Origin: Sanguinoderma infundibulare
Lineage: Eukaryota; Basidiomycota; Agaricomycetes; Polyporales; Polyporaceae
Assembly (NCBI GenBank): GCA_032821775.1
Contig: JAVLRN010000085.1
Location: 1-12,936, forward strand
Direction: 5' to 3'
Length of the DNA stretch: 12,936 bases
The notes under the pieces are model-generated. The model ran no database searches and was not told the DNA's origin. It saw nothing but the letters and a program-made list of their open reading frames with translations. A program made the position numbers and the translations under genes. Of this stretch, positions 1 to 8,626 are shown one piece after another (within the stretch, counting starts at the first letter, position 1; the number at the start of each line of letters is the position of its first letter).

Positions 1-1577
1 TTTGAATCGTTGCAGACATAGCAGTAGATATCTATACGAAGAATAAGATCACGTCCTGCATGCCGATGAAAGCATAAACCCACCGGCGTTGCCCTCGGGT
101 GTGATCGTGCCAAGCTTGACGCTGATGGGGTGTTTGGTCTCCTCATAATGTTGGAGACCGTGCCCGTTCCCTCCAAGACCTCCGAATTGCTGACGACCAC
201 AGCCTAGCGAACCGCAAGTAAGGCACAACCAAAGATTCTCTTTAAGGTCGCATTTTGTGCAGTGTGCGAGACCTGTATAGAAGTGCATGTGAGAAATTCG
301 TTTGAGAGCCTCGCTCGAGAATTGGGGAAGGAAACGGACAAGTCGCCTGTCTGGGTAGAGGTCTGACCTGACTGGAACCCGCATTGATTGGGAGGTACTC
401 GCGGACCCATAGTCTGCTTGTCAAGATTGCGGTGACGACCGCAGGGTCATTGGGAATCATGGCGTCGCTCCCGCTCCACAGGGCTTCGGATGCTCGTTGC
501 AATGAACTAGCCTCGTCACCAACCGTATCGGGACCCCACCCCGAAAAGAAAAGGAGACAGCATTCGAAAAGGCCGGTCAGGTCCAATAAGTCCGTTGAAC
601 TTTATATAGACCGGTGGGGGGCTTCCCCTCCTGTACCCCGCAGCGACGCTTTCAGCGTCCTCGCGAAGTATGAAGAACGTCCGCGCGGCACTCTATCTTC
701 GCGACGCCTCTCAGGGACCAGACGTCAAGGGAAGGCCCACGGGTGGATGTATCTTACTCTCCCCTTCCAGTTTTAAACTATGCACGCAATGCCCTCCATT
801 TACGGCTGGTGACGAAGCTGGCGAGAGACAAGGATATGATTGGATGTGCGCGTCCGGTCTTAACGCCAACTTTGGGGCGACGTGCCAGATCGAAACTCGA
901 ATAGATGCGCAGGATCATTGGATGAAACGTACCAGATGCTGCAATGGGCCCGGTAGCAAGCTGCTCGAGCATAAGCGTATGCTCGCATACCATGATCTCC
1001 TCCTCCCACGCCTTGACCTCCGATTGGCGCGCCGAAGACAGGGACTGCATGACGGCTGAGATGATGGACTGAACGTGTGGATCGGTGGAGGTATCCGGAA
1101 GCTCGCGGCCGTTGTCTGGGTCGCACTTCCAGCACTTGAAGACGGTCTTGTGCTCGTACTTGTCCTCCTCACGGTCTTCGACGATGGCGAGCTTCTTCAT
1201 TTTGGCAGGGGGCTCCTCATCTTCGACCTGACGCATATCTCAGGACTGAAAATGCGCGCATATAGCGAGACGGACGCACCCGGTTGGCAGAGGGTCTCAG
1301 CTTGCGTTTGACGTTCACGGTGAACGAATGACGGGTCTTGGCGACATGGGACTGCGCATGGCGCCTTTCCTTGTCCAAGCATCCTCCATTGAAGCAGATC
1401 AAGCACACATCGACTCCAAGGGGGCTGTCCTGGGGAGGATTGTCAGTGAGGAGCGAGCGCCACCAGAGGGTGTCGCACTTGGTTGTCGAAGCACTGAGTG
1501 CACTCCTCGCGGTGCACCGACTGTGAGAGCTTAGGTGCCTGGAGGCGGGCGATCTCTTCGATGTGACCACAAGACAT
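1..1577 (-). CDS. ubp14: Ubp14/USP5-type ubiquitin carboxyl-terminal hydrolase, N-terminal part (gene runs off left edge)
   Basis: Family role: a deubiquitinase that takes apart unanchored polyubiquitin chains so that ubiquitin is recycled and the proteasome stays clear. Minus-strand exons are 1577-1479, 1429-1280, 1227-933, 272-84 and 31-1; introns are 49, 52, 660 and 52 nt. All joins keep frame and rebuild family sequence, giving about 254 residues. Residues about 20-80 (REECTQCFDNQ, then VCLICFNGGCLD) are the first, cryptic zinc finger. Residues about 182-245 are the zf-UBP domain; C186, C189, C206 and H219 have the spacing of the USP5 zinc ligands C199/C202/C219/H232, and R208 falls at the position that grips the ubiquitin C-terminus. 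The peptidase and UBA domains lie outside the window. The ATG at 1577 (MSCGHIEE) was chosen because the family begins about 20 residues before REECTQCFD, and A is at -3. Intron 3 is more than ten times longer than the others. Family assignment is firm; the exact symbol is by similarity. Confidence 0.93.
273..932 (-). other. 660-nt intron 3 of ubp14
   Basis: The donor gtacgt (932 downward) and the acceptor tatacag (ending at 273) are clear, and splicing joins S-G to L-A-H-C in the zinc finger exactly as in the family. The other ubp14 introns are 49-52 nt. The extra roughly 600 nt has no recognisable gene. It has one TATA-like stretch on the plus strand (tttatata, about 601-608) and an unrecognised open frame on the minus strand (586-242) that does not run in frame into exon 4. 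I found no clear terminal inverted repeats. Confidence 0.85.
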
Positions 1578-1990
1578 TCTGGAGTGTATGCGTGGATGCG
1601 GCGAATGGTTTCTAAGGACGGGGATTCAGTGCTGCGCCCTCGTTCCCGCACCCCGCCCCGCGCCCCGTCGATCGATGTTTAAGATCATACCTTACTGTCC
1701 TCTTTGTAGACTATGGAAGGATTTTCCTGAGAATTTGGAGCACGATGGACTGGGTGTAGTGGGATAATCACACTGGCGCAGATGCTGCAGTGATGGTGGA
1801 CGAAGAGGAGAGAGGTGTAGTGGAAGCGCCCATAATGACGCGGCGAGAAATGGGCGTCTATCTTATCAGGGAAGTTGAAGCGTACGCCAAAAGTAAGTTT
1901 CTATATAATCAGAAAATTTGTTGATCAAGGTACTTCGCTCGCATCGCCCTTGCACCTGCCCTCGCACCCTCTACCTCCTGTTTGACCAAA
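1578..1990. promoter_or_regulatory. Divergent promoter region between ubp14 and SSZ1
   Basis: These 413 bp lie between the two start codons and must hold both promoters. There is a TATA-like tatataat at 1902-1909, 82 bp before the SSZ1 ATG. Two adjacent GATA-type sites (reverse orientation, CTATCT at 1858-1863 and CTTATCA at 1862-1868) sit 30-40 bp further upstream. A C-rich stretch (about 1648-1668) lies near the ubp14 side. No open frame here looks coding. That GATA factors act here is inference from the motif only. Confidence 0.55.
1902..1909 (+). promoter_or_regulatory. TATA-like box of SSZ1
   Basis: The sequence tatataat lies 82 bp upstream of the SSZ1 ATG, in an AT-rich patch of an otherwise GC-rich region. 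A pyrimidine-rich leader (about 1944-1983) follows, as is common before fungal start codons. Confidence 0.45.
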
Positions 1991-4706
1991 ATGGCGCTGC
2001 CAAACGGTACGGCGGAAGCACCCATTGAAATCTCTTCAGTCCCCACCGTCGTCGGTATCAACTTTGGCAACTCCTACGCCTCCATCTCCGTCCTCACAAA
2101 GGTTCGTGCCCACAACGACCGGCTTCCGACCTCGACTCAACGATCGCATAGGAGGGAGCCGCGGACTGCATCGCCAATGAGGATGGAGAACGCCAGATTG
2201 CGTGTGCTATCGCGTTCCACGGGGAAGAGTTGGTGAGTGCTATGTCTATCTTGACGGAATGGAGCGGGTTCTCGCAGAACCCCTCATCTTTTCCACCTCG
2301 GTCCCAGCATGATGGAAGTGGTGCGAACGCATAACGGCCTTTTTCACCTTGCGAACCGCCTTGCGAGACCGGCGTGCAGTCCGCATCCATGTCTATTTGG
2401 GAGACCGAGAATGAGAGACCGAGATAGTGCGAGAGAGAGACAGTGACCAAAGAGTCGATACGATGTGGCAAGATTGTGGCGAGAGGTGTCGAAGTGTTAG
2501 ACACTGGGCAAGGCCACATTGGTGCCTAACACTTCAGCTTCTCGCCACATCGCCCCATCTTCCACTTCGGTACCACCTTCTCCCACCATCGCCTTCGACG
2601 CTCCCTTCAGCATGGTCGACGACGACGACAAGTGCCTCGACTGGTGCGATAAAGATGACGACGAGCAGTAGCCCTGTCCCCCACCAACCTACGACTACTC
2701 CCCACGATAATCAGCCTATCCTGGTGCCCTCTCCCTGTCCTTGCCTGCTCAGGCCAACCCATTTGACCTCTGTTGTCATTTAGTCACAGTCTTGTTACCT
2801 TTACCACACATTTTAGAACACGAGAATCGGCGAGCGGGCGGTTTCCAGGCGCGATCGCGACGCGTGGACTCACCGCTCAATTTTTTTCTTCCATCCGGAG
2901 TGTCTATTTGCTCACATTTCATGCACCTCTAGTACATTGGTAACCAAGCCAAGCACCAACTAGTCAAGAACTCCCAAAACACCATCACTGGCTTCCGCAA
3001 CCTCCTCGGCAAGAAGTGTGTGCTCGGCCTACTCCATCCAACCTATATATTGACTTGATGCTAGGTTCTCGGAGATTCCTGCCAACACCCTCTCCGTCTC
3101 AGCACCCGTCATCCAGCACCCCGAACTCGCGGATGAACCCGCCTACAAGGTCAAGGTGCTCCAGGCCGCCCCCTCTCCTCTTCCCCGCTCTGCAGCGCAG
3201 ACCCCCGCCGCATCGGCCTCCGCAACCCCGCGATCGGAACCGGTCCAGGCGGAGCGCATCCTGACCGTCCCTGAGGTCACGACCATCTTCCTCAAATCGC
3301 TCATCAAGTCCGCCGAGGACTTCCTCGGCAAAAACGTCCAAGGCGCGGTCATCACCGTCCCCGGCTGGTTCGAGCAAGCCCAGAAGGACGCGCTCGACAA
3401 GGCCGCGACCGACGCCGGCATCGCCGTCCTCCAGCTGCTCGAAGAGGCCGGTGCGGCCGCCGTCGCCACCACCACGACTGGCCCACAATCCGAGGGCCTC
3501 AGCCTCAGCGCGGACCGCACGCAGCTGCTCGTCGACCTCGGCGCGTCCGCGCTCTCGCTCTCGCTCCTCTCCATCCGCGACGGCCTCGCGCACTCGCTCG
3601 CGACGCTCTCGGACCACACCGTCGGCGGCGACGCGATCGACGACCGGCTGATCAAGCACTTTGCAAAGGAGTTCACCAAGAAGACCAAGACGCCGCTCGC
3701 GGTGTGCCCCGCGACGGACGCGCAGGACAAGCGCGCCGAGGCCAAGCTCCGGCTCGCGCTCGAGCACACCAAGCGGACGATCTCGGCGTCGCCCGGCGCG
3801 GCGACGTGCTCCGTCGAGTCGCTCAAGGACGGCATCGACTTCACCGGCACGATCACGCGCATGCGGTTCGACATGGAGGTCCGCGCGGTGTACGACCGCG
3901 TGTACGACAAAGTGCGGGAGCTCGTGGCCGCCGCGGGGCTCGACCTGCACGACGTGGACGAGATCGTGTACATCGGCGGGTCAGCGAGCCTGCCCGGGCT
4001 TGATGAGACGCTCGCGGAGGGGTTCGCCGAGAGGGTCGTGACGCCGTTCGGGCAGGGCACGGTCGTCGGGGGCGGGATCGGCGACCCGACGACGATCCTC
4101 GCGCGCGGGTGCGCGATCCAGGCGCGGATCCTCGCGCAGCTCGCCGAGGGCACGGAGGAGGAGCGCGAGGTCAAGGCGTCGTTCACGCACGGGCACCAGT
4201 ACACGCAGGCGAAGGTGTCGTCCAAGACCGTTGGCTTCCTCTTCCCCGAGGAGGGCGCCGAGGGTGCACTGGGCGGGCAGTGGATCCCTGCTGTGCTGAG
4301 GGAGACCCCCGTCCCGGCGCGCCGCATCGTCGCGTTCGACGTCGACGTCGGTGAGGGCGATGGCGAGAAGAGGGTCGGGTTCGAGGTGTGGGAGGCGAAG
4401 GAGGGCGTGAAGGTTGAGAAGGTGAAGCTGCCGAAGGTTGAGGACGCGGAACCTGTAGAAGGCGAGGAGGAGGAGGAGGAGGAGGAGGAAGAGGAGGAGG
4501 TGAAGGAGCAGACGATCGAGAAGGAGAACCTCCTCGCGTCCGTCTCGTTCACCGCCACGCGCGCGACGAAGAAGGGCGGTCGATGGACTACACGACTAGA
4601 GGTAACCACGATTGTCGGCGAGGATGGCGCGCTGGAGATCAGTGCGGTCGAGGTTGGCGCGTCGGGGAGGGGCGAAAAGACCGTAGTGACGGTCGCTGCA
4701 GCTTGA
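1991..4706 (+). CDS. SSZ1: Ssz1-type Hsp70, ribosome-associated complex subunit
   Basis: Family role: atypical cytosolic Hsp70 that pairs with the J-protein Zuo1 as the ribosome-associated complex and helps fold nascent chains. Exons are 1991-2101, 2152-2232, 2933-3015 and 3065-4706; introns are 50, 700 and 49 nt, all GT...AG and in frame, giving 638 aa (yeast Ssz1 is 538). The ATPase phosphate-1 loop is degenerate (GINFGNSYAS, residues 22-31, instead of GIDLGTT), as is phosphate-2 (VDLGASALSL, 248-257). The adenosine motif IGGSASLPG is at 395-403. This degeneracy fits Ssz1, which does not need ATP hydrolysis, rather than Ssa/Ssb. A run of 12 glutamates (559-570) sits in a C-terminal insertion before a beta-rich tail (LLASVSFTATRATKKGGRW). 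Codon use is strongly C/G-ending, as in highly expressed genes. The ATG at 1991 has AAA just before it and is the only ATG before the conserved loop. Confidence 0.92.
2233..2932 (+). other. 700-nt intron 2 of SSZ1
   Basis: The donor gtgagt (2233) and acceptor acctctag (to 2932) are clear, and splicing joins GEEL to YIGNQAKHQL as in the family. It is about 14 times longer than the neighbouring introns. Inside are a purine-rich GA tract (about 2399-2445), an imperfect hairpin (2476-2548), a 56-residue open frame ending in an acidic D/C-rich tail (2501-2671), and a pyrimidine-rich 3' third. None of these is a recognised element. Confidence 0.85.
2476..2548. repeat. Imperfect inverted repeat (hairpin) in SSZ1 intron 2
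   Basis: The left arm 2476-2500 and right arm 2526-2548 pair over two perfect blocks: 9 bp (gtggcgaga at 2476-2484 with 2540-2548) and 10 bp (gaagtgttag at 2491-2500 with 2526-2535). They are separated by a 6/4-nt internal loop and closed by a 25-nt terminal loop. It could be an old inverted-repeat element or a structured intronic RNA; the sequence alone does not decide. Confidence 0.8.
4464..4499 (+). repeat. GAG/GAA trinucleotide repeat coding polyglutamate in SSZ1
   Basis: Twelve codons (eleven GAG, one GAA) encode Glu 559-570 of the Ssz1 protein. Such pure trinucleotide runs tend to vary in length between strains. Confidence 0.85.
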
Positions 4707-4904
4707 GGTTCTTGTTCTGTTGTACGCCGCGATTGACGATATACATATGGCTCTGCGTCGGTTGAAAGTGTCTCAAGCGCCAGGCTCACGCGCAGAACAT
4801 CACGGGGGACAGAAAGCGCAAATATGGCGCAATGGGCAGTCAAGGCACGCCGCGGCCATTTCCCACTGCAGCTTCTTGTTTCTTGCCGTGCATCAGTCAG
4901 CACA
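4707..4904 (+). promoter_or_regulatory. Intergenic spacer SSZ1 to HAD gene
   Basis: Only 198 bp separate the SSZ1 stop from the next ATG on the same strand, so the SSZ1 terminator and the HAD promoter must share it. An AT-rich patch gatatacatat (about 4738-4748) is near the SSZ1 end. I see no clear TATA box close to the HAD start and no coding sequence. Confidence 0.4.
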
Positions 4905-6001
4905 ATGTCGAGCGTAACGAACCCTCTGGATGGTGTCGAGGCCTATGTTTTCGACGTGTTCGGTACCGTCGTAGATTGGTATGGTAGTGTCACCCGAGCT
5001 TTGGGAGCATTCGCCCCAGCATCTCTGAAGGATGAAGGTCAGGTCGCATCCTTTCTCCCGCCTTCGCTGCTGAAACTATCATCGCTTTCCAGACTGGGGA
5101 AGCTTCGCAAAGGAATGGCGAAAGGGTTATGGCGAATATACGTAGGTGACATCGGGGCTGTCCCCAGTTGAGTGATTTAACCACCTTTTCAGTCGCCGAG
5201 TGGCTAATGGAGGGCAAGGCTCCAACAACGCGGATGTGATGCATCGAGAGGTAAAAGGCTTCCGTACGACCGACACCGATCTCGTCGCTCACAACAAGGC
5301 TTCTTAGATTCTCAACGGCATACTAGAGTCCCCTCGCTGGAAGCACCTCGGTCCGTTGTGGGGCGACGCCAAGAGGGAAGAGCTTGTGAAGTTCTGGCAC
5401 AAGCTCGATGGTAAGTGCGGCCCTCATCTACGCTGCCGTCGTGACTGACCTAGTGGATTGTCAGGGTGGCCGGACAGCAGCACTGGTCTGTACGCAATGA
5501 AGAAGAAGAGCATCATCGGGACTCTATCGAACGGTAATGTGCGCCTTCTCGTTGACATGGTGCGCAGGAACCGTCCGTCTGGCCGTCATGTCGCATTCTG
5601 ACGCCTCTCTTCTTCGAAGGCCAAGCACGCAAATCTTCCTTGGGACGTCGTGTTCTCTGGGGAACTCCTGGGCTCGTACAAGCCGTAAGTGAATGGGTGA
5701 CACGCATTCCGTTCAAGCGTTCTGACGTTATAATCGGATCACTCGCATTCACATCCGCAGGAACCCCAAGGTCTATTTGGGAGCCATACACCACCTCGAC
5801 GTCTCGCCGCAGAAGTGCGCAATGGTCGCGGCCCACATATACGACCTCCGCGCCGCCGCCAGCCACGGGACGAAGACGGTATACGTCCGGAGGCCGACCG
5901 AAGACGGTGATTTTAGGGACACCGTCAAAAGTAAGGCAGATGGCGGCGAGGTCGACGTCGTCGTGGATTCCTTCGCAGAGTTGGCTGCCTTGACGCCCTG
6001 A
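4905..6001 (+). CDS. HAD-superfamily hydrolase, haloacid dehalogenase type II family
   Basis: Seven exons: 4905-5037, 5093-5141, 5193-5250, 5308-5410, 5465-5559, 5620-5684 and 5761-6001. Introns are 51-76 nt and all joins keep frame, giving 247 aa, the usual length. Motif I is FDVFGTVVDW with nucleophile Asp17 and Thr21; motif II is GTLSNGN with Ser136; Lys167 and Tyr173 (YKPNPKVY) and Asp196 (AAHIYDL) follow. These match Asp10, Thr14, Ser118, Lys151, Tyr157 and Asp180 of the L-2-haloacid dehalogenase family. The positions of Ser175 and Asn177 in that enzyme are Ala191 and His193 here, a form common in family members of unknown substrate. Dehalogenase activity is therefore inference; another small phosphate or carboxylate substrate is possible. 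There is no signal peptide or membrane segment, so it is likely cytosolic. The ATG at 4905 gives a normal N-terminus 16 residues before the nucleophile. Confidence 0.9.
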
Positions 6002-6301
6002 AGTGCGCAGACACGGCGTGTTACCATGAAGTCGTCCGCGTAGCCAGCGACTTACAATTTTCCACAGCTAGCAGCGATCCAGAGCGATGCGCATCTCGGA
6101 TGGGGGGTGGAAGACGTGATTGCGGCACATCTGCCGCCACCGCGGCGTCCGGGCAAACGCGTTCTCCCAGGCACCCGGATGCGGACGGCGGGGGCCAAGC
6201 GTGTCCGGGGGGAGATTGCGGAGGGGACATGCGGAGAGTGCGATCACGGGGGATCTCGCGCGAACGGTGCAAATCTCCCGGATCGATCAACTGCCTCTGT
6301 A
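6002..6301. other. Spacer between HAD gene and minisatellite
   Basis: These 300 bp hold the 3' flank of the HAD gene and a GC-rich stretch leading into the minisatellite. One plus-strand frame (from about 6107) is open into the repeat array but has no recognisable domain. I see no gene. Confidence 0.5.
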
Positions 6302-6921
6302 CTCTCTGGGGAAGGTATAGTTAGGTATGAGCTCTCTGGGGAAGGTATAGTTAGGTATGAGCTCTCTGGGGAAGGTATAGTTAGGTATGAGCTCTCTGGG
6401 GAAGGTATAGTTAGGTATGAGCTCTCTGGGGAAGGTATAGTTAGGTATGAGCTCTCTGGGGAAGGTATAGTTAGGTATGAGCTCTCTGGGGAAGGTATAG
6501 TTAGGTATGAGCTCTCTGGGGAAGGTATAGTTAGGTATGAGCTCTCTGGGGAAGGTATAGTTAGGTATGAGCTCTCTGGGGAAGGTATAGTTAGGTATGA
6601 GCTCTCTGGGGAAGGTATAGTTAGGTATGAGCTCTCTGGGGAAGGTATAGTTAGGTATGAGCTCTCTGGGGAAGGTATAGTTAGGTATGAGCTCTCTGGG
6701 GAAGGTATAGTTAGGTATGAGCTCTCTGGGGAAGGTATAGTTAGGTATGAGCTCTCTGGGGAAGGTATAGTTAGGTATGAGCTCTCTGGGGAAGGTATAG
6801 TTAGGTATGAGCTCTCTGGGGAAGGTATAGTTAGGTATGAGCTCTCTGGGGAAGGTATAGTTAGGTATGAGCTCTCTGGGGAAGGTATAGTTAGGTATGA
6901 GCTCTCTGGGGAAGGTATAGT
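6302..6921. repeat. 30-bp minisatellite, about 20.7 copies
   Basis: The unit is 30 bp (ctctctggggaaggtatag followed by ttaggtatgag). Twenty full units plus a partial one follow each other with no mismatch that I can see, apart from the first flank (tgtact instead of tgagct). A SacI site (gagctc) recurs at each full junction. Near-perfect identity points to recent expansion or strong homogenisation. The copy number in the assembly may be wrong, since short reads collapse such arrays. Confidence 0.98.
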
Positions 6922-7201
6922 CGAGTCGAGGGGAGGTATTTTGCACTCGGGGATGTGTACGCTCGAGGGAGGGAGGTCAGAGCAAGGTCGAACCTGGAGC
7001 ACACTTCATGTTCTCGCACGGAAATCTCTCCGCGCACACGTCAATGCATGCTACAGTACAGGTGCATTTTCTAACTGATCCCCGCCGTCTGCGCTCGAGA
7101 GGAAACGCAGCACCATCCCGCGGACACCGACACCGCGCCAAGGCCACGCGCGCCAAGCTACTCTCCAAGCGAGCCGCGGCTCTCGCGTCCGCTCTCTCCT
7201 T

Positions 7202-7246
7202 CCACCACGACCACCACGACCATCACGACTACCACGACCAACACCA
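7202..7246. repeat. 9-bp tandem repeat (ccaccacga), five units
   Basis: Two perfect units are followed by three variants (ccatcacga, ctaccacga, ccaacacca). Read on the plus strand it encodes His/Asp repeats, on the minus strand Gly/Arg or Val repeats. There is no sign that any of these is translated. Confidence 0.85.
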
Positions 7247-8024
7247 TTTTTGCTCAGTTCTTGCGGCTCTGTGCCTGGGAGGACCTGGTCAACACTCGGA
7301 CTTGGACTTGGCTTTGACGACTTGCTCACACTCACCTCGCTCGTTGTGACACACTCGCACTCGCGCTGGGATGGGGCATGAAGAGGCTTTGGCGCATGAG
7401 GGGATGCGGCGCGGGACAGATGGGATCTCGAATCTGGGCGTGAGGATGGTTTGGTGGTGGAGCGGTGGCAGCCTCAGGTGGAGGCGAGGAACAGCAATTT
7501 GAGAAGTCGAAGGACCTTGGGGAATGCTCTCCGTGTCGTCCATATTCAAGAGCGCCAGCACTCGCTCTCATCTTGCTCGAACACGGCTCTACCTGGGAGA
7601 CTGGTCAGCGCTTTGTCACTTGGGACCCGCGCGCGCTTGCACCGCGCACTTCCACAGCCGAATGCAGATACGAGGGATTGGGGAGTGCACGCGGCTCACC
7701 TGACCGTAGTTGAGGAACGACTCGACCATGCTGAGTCGTCGTCAGGCCGCAAACTACTCGTTGTCGTTGTACAAGACCGGCTGGTGAGGGAGATCTGGCC
7801 TTCTCTTCGCCAGGAGCTCATTGGAGCGCACCGAGGGCGAGTTCTTCATTAGGCATGGGCATGGCGGCGTTCGGGAGCTCGAGAGGGGCACGGTATGTCG
7901 TTCAGGTGCGCTCGCAATGGCTGCGCGTCTCGACGCGAAGAAGGTTGCATGGAACAGACGAATACTCGTCCACTGATGATTCTTGGGCGTTGACAGGTCC
8001 GCGACTCTTGAACGTGACCTCCGC

Positions 8025-8144
8025 AGTATCAGGAGTGCCGGGGGTGTGCAGCGCGTCGCCAGGTGCATGGAGTCCCGCATGCTCAAACTCGGGACGTCGA
8101 GAGCCGACAGATGACTCGGGAGTATCAGGAGCGCCGGGGGTGTG
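8025..8144. repeat. 24-bp direct repeat, two copies 96 bp apart
   Basis: Copies at 8025-8048 and 8121-8144 (agtatcaggagtgccgg and following bases) differ at one base (t/c). The period of 96 bp is divisible by three. The sequence between them is not obviously repeated. Confidence 0.8.
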
Positions 8145-8286
8145 AGGTGAGCGGATGAGTGTCGGTTAGAGCGTGCGCTGATGCTGATGTCCCAGTTGAC
8201 AGGTACCGGAGCCTCGAATGTAGCATTGAGGAGCGCCGAGAGTCCCGAAGTCGTGTACCGAGTACGAGCAGCCAAGGTCCGTGAGT

Positions 8287-8484
8287 GTGCGAGGGTCCGG
8301 TCAGCGAGGAGACGTTCGGCATGAAGGCATTCAGCCATGGAGGAAGAAAAGGGCAGCCTCGTCCACTACGCTGTCGTGCACAGACTCAAGGAGAAGATCT
8401 CGGCAGGCGTAACCCGGAAGACATGACGGTCTATCCACGCTTGTCCGGAAGCGATGGCCGTGGATCGTGATGTGCTCGGGAGCC
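8287..8484. repeat. Diverged direct repeat, copy A
   Basis: This aligns with 9077-9266 over almost its whole length, with an 8-9 bp indel near 8365 and a 1-bp insertion near 8335. Shared blocks include gtgcgagggtccggtcag, atggaggaagaaaag, and a 27-bp identical block at 8378-8404 matching 9159-9185. Weaker similarity extends left to about 8240. In the frame of the block HRLKEKISAGV most changes are at third codon positions, hinting at former coding sequence, but stops interrupt it. I do not recognise the protein. Confidence 0.85.
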
Positions 8485-8626
8485 TTGGAGGTGCGTCTTC
8501 ACGCTAACAAGGATATGTCAGGTCAGGATTGCGAAAGCACGATGTCAGCAACTCACTGCTTTGGAATAACGACGAGTAACGATACTGGTCGTAGATATCG
8601 TCCGCGGCCTTCCAGTCACCCTCGCC

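Larger units (their letters stand above)
6922..8239. other. Stretch without a recognised gene (6922-8239)
   Basis: GC-rich sequence with many overlapping open frames on both strands but no recognisable domain. Contents: the 3' flank of the minisatellite, a 9-bp repeat (7202-7246), a minus-strand segment with a tidy 51-nt intron-like sequence (gtgagt to ttgaccag, 7290-7340), and a 24-bp direct repeat (8025 and 8121). A minus-strand open frame of 194 codons (8338-7754) is the longest here. It overlaps repeat copy A and does not stay in frame with copy B, so I do not call it a gene. Confidence 0.45.

Noticed and set aside
384..776. 130-codon plus-strand frame within ubp14 intron 3
   Set aside because: It has no domain, a basic Ser/Arg-rich composition and no promoter or splice context; probably chance.
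3099..3950. 283-codon minus-strand frame, Arg/Glu/Asp-rich
   Set aside because: Another shadow of the SSZ1 last exon; the composition mirrors the codon bias of the sense gene.
3143..4903. 586-codon open frame on the minus strand
   Set aside because: It lies antisense to the SSZ1 coding exon. The strong GC3 bias of SSZ1 removes stops from the opposite strand, and the protein is serine-rich low-complexity with no domain.
6107..7078. Repetitive protein with a decapeptide repeat
   Set aside because: The open frame exists only because the 30-bp unit has no stop in that phase. The apparent start at 6107 is GTG, and the flanks show no domain, so I list it as a finding and not a gene.
7290..7340. 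51-nt intron-like sequence (minus strand) joining two open segments
   Set aside because: The splice signals look right, but each possible phase either hits a stop soon after the junction or has no start upstream, so no consistent gene results.
7754..8338. 194-codon minus-strand open frame
   Set aside because: It has no recognised domain. The frame is not kept between repeat copies A and B, and plus-strand readings of the same DNA look equally protein-like.
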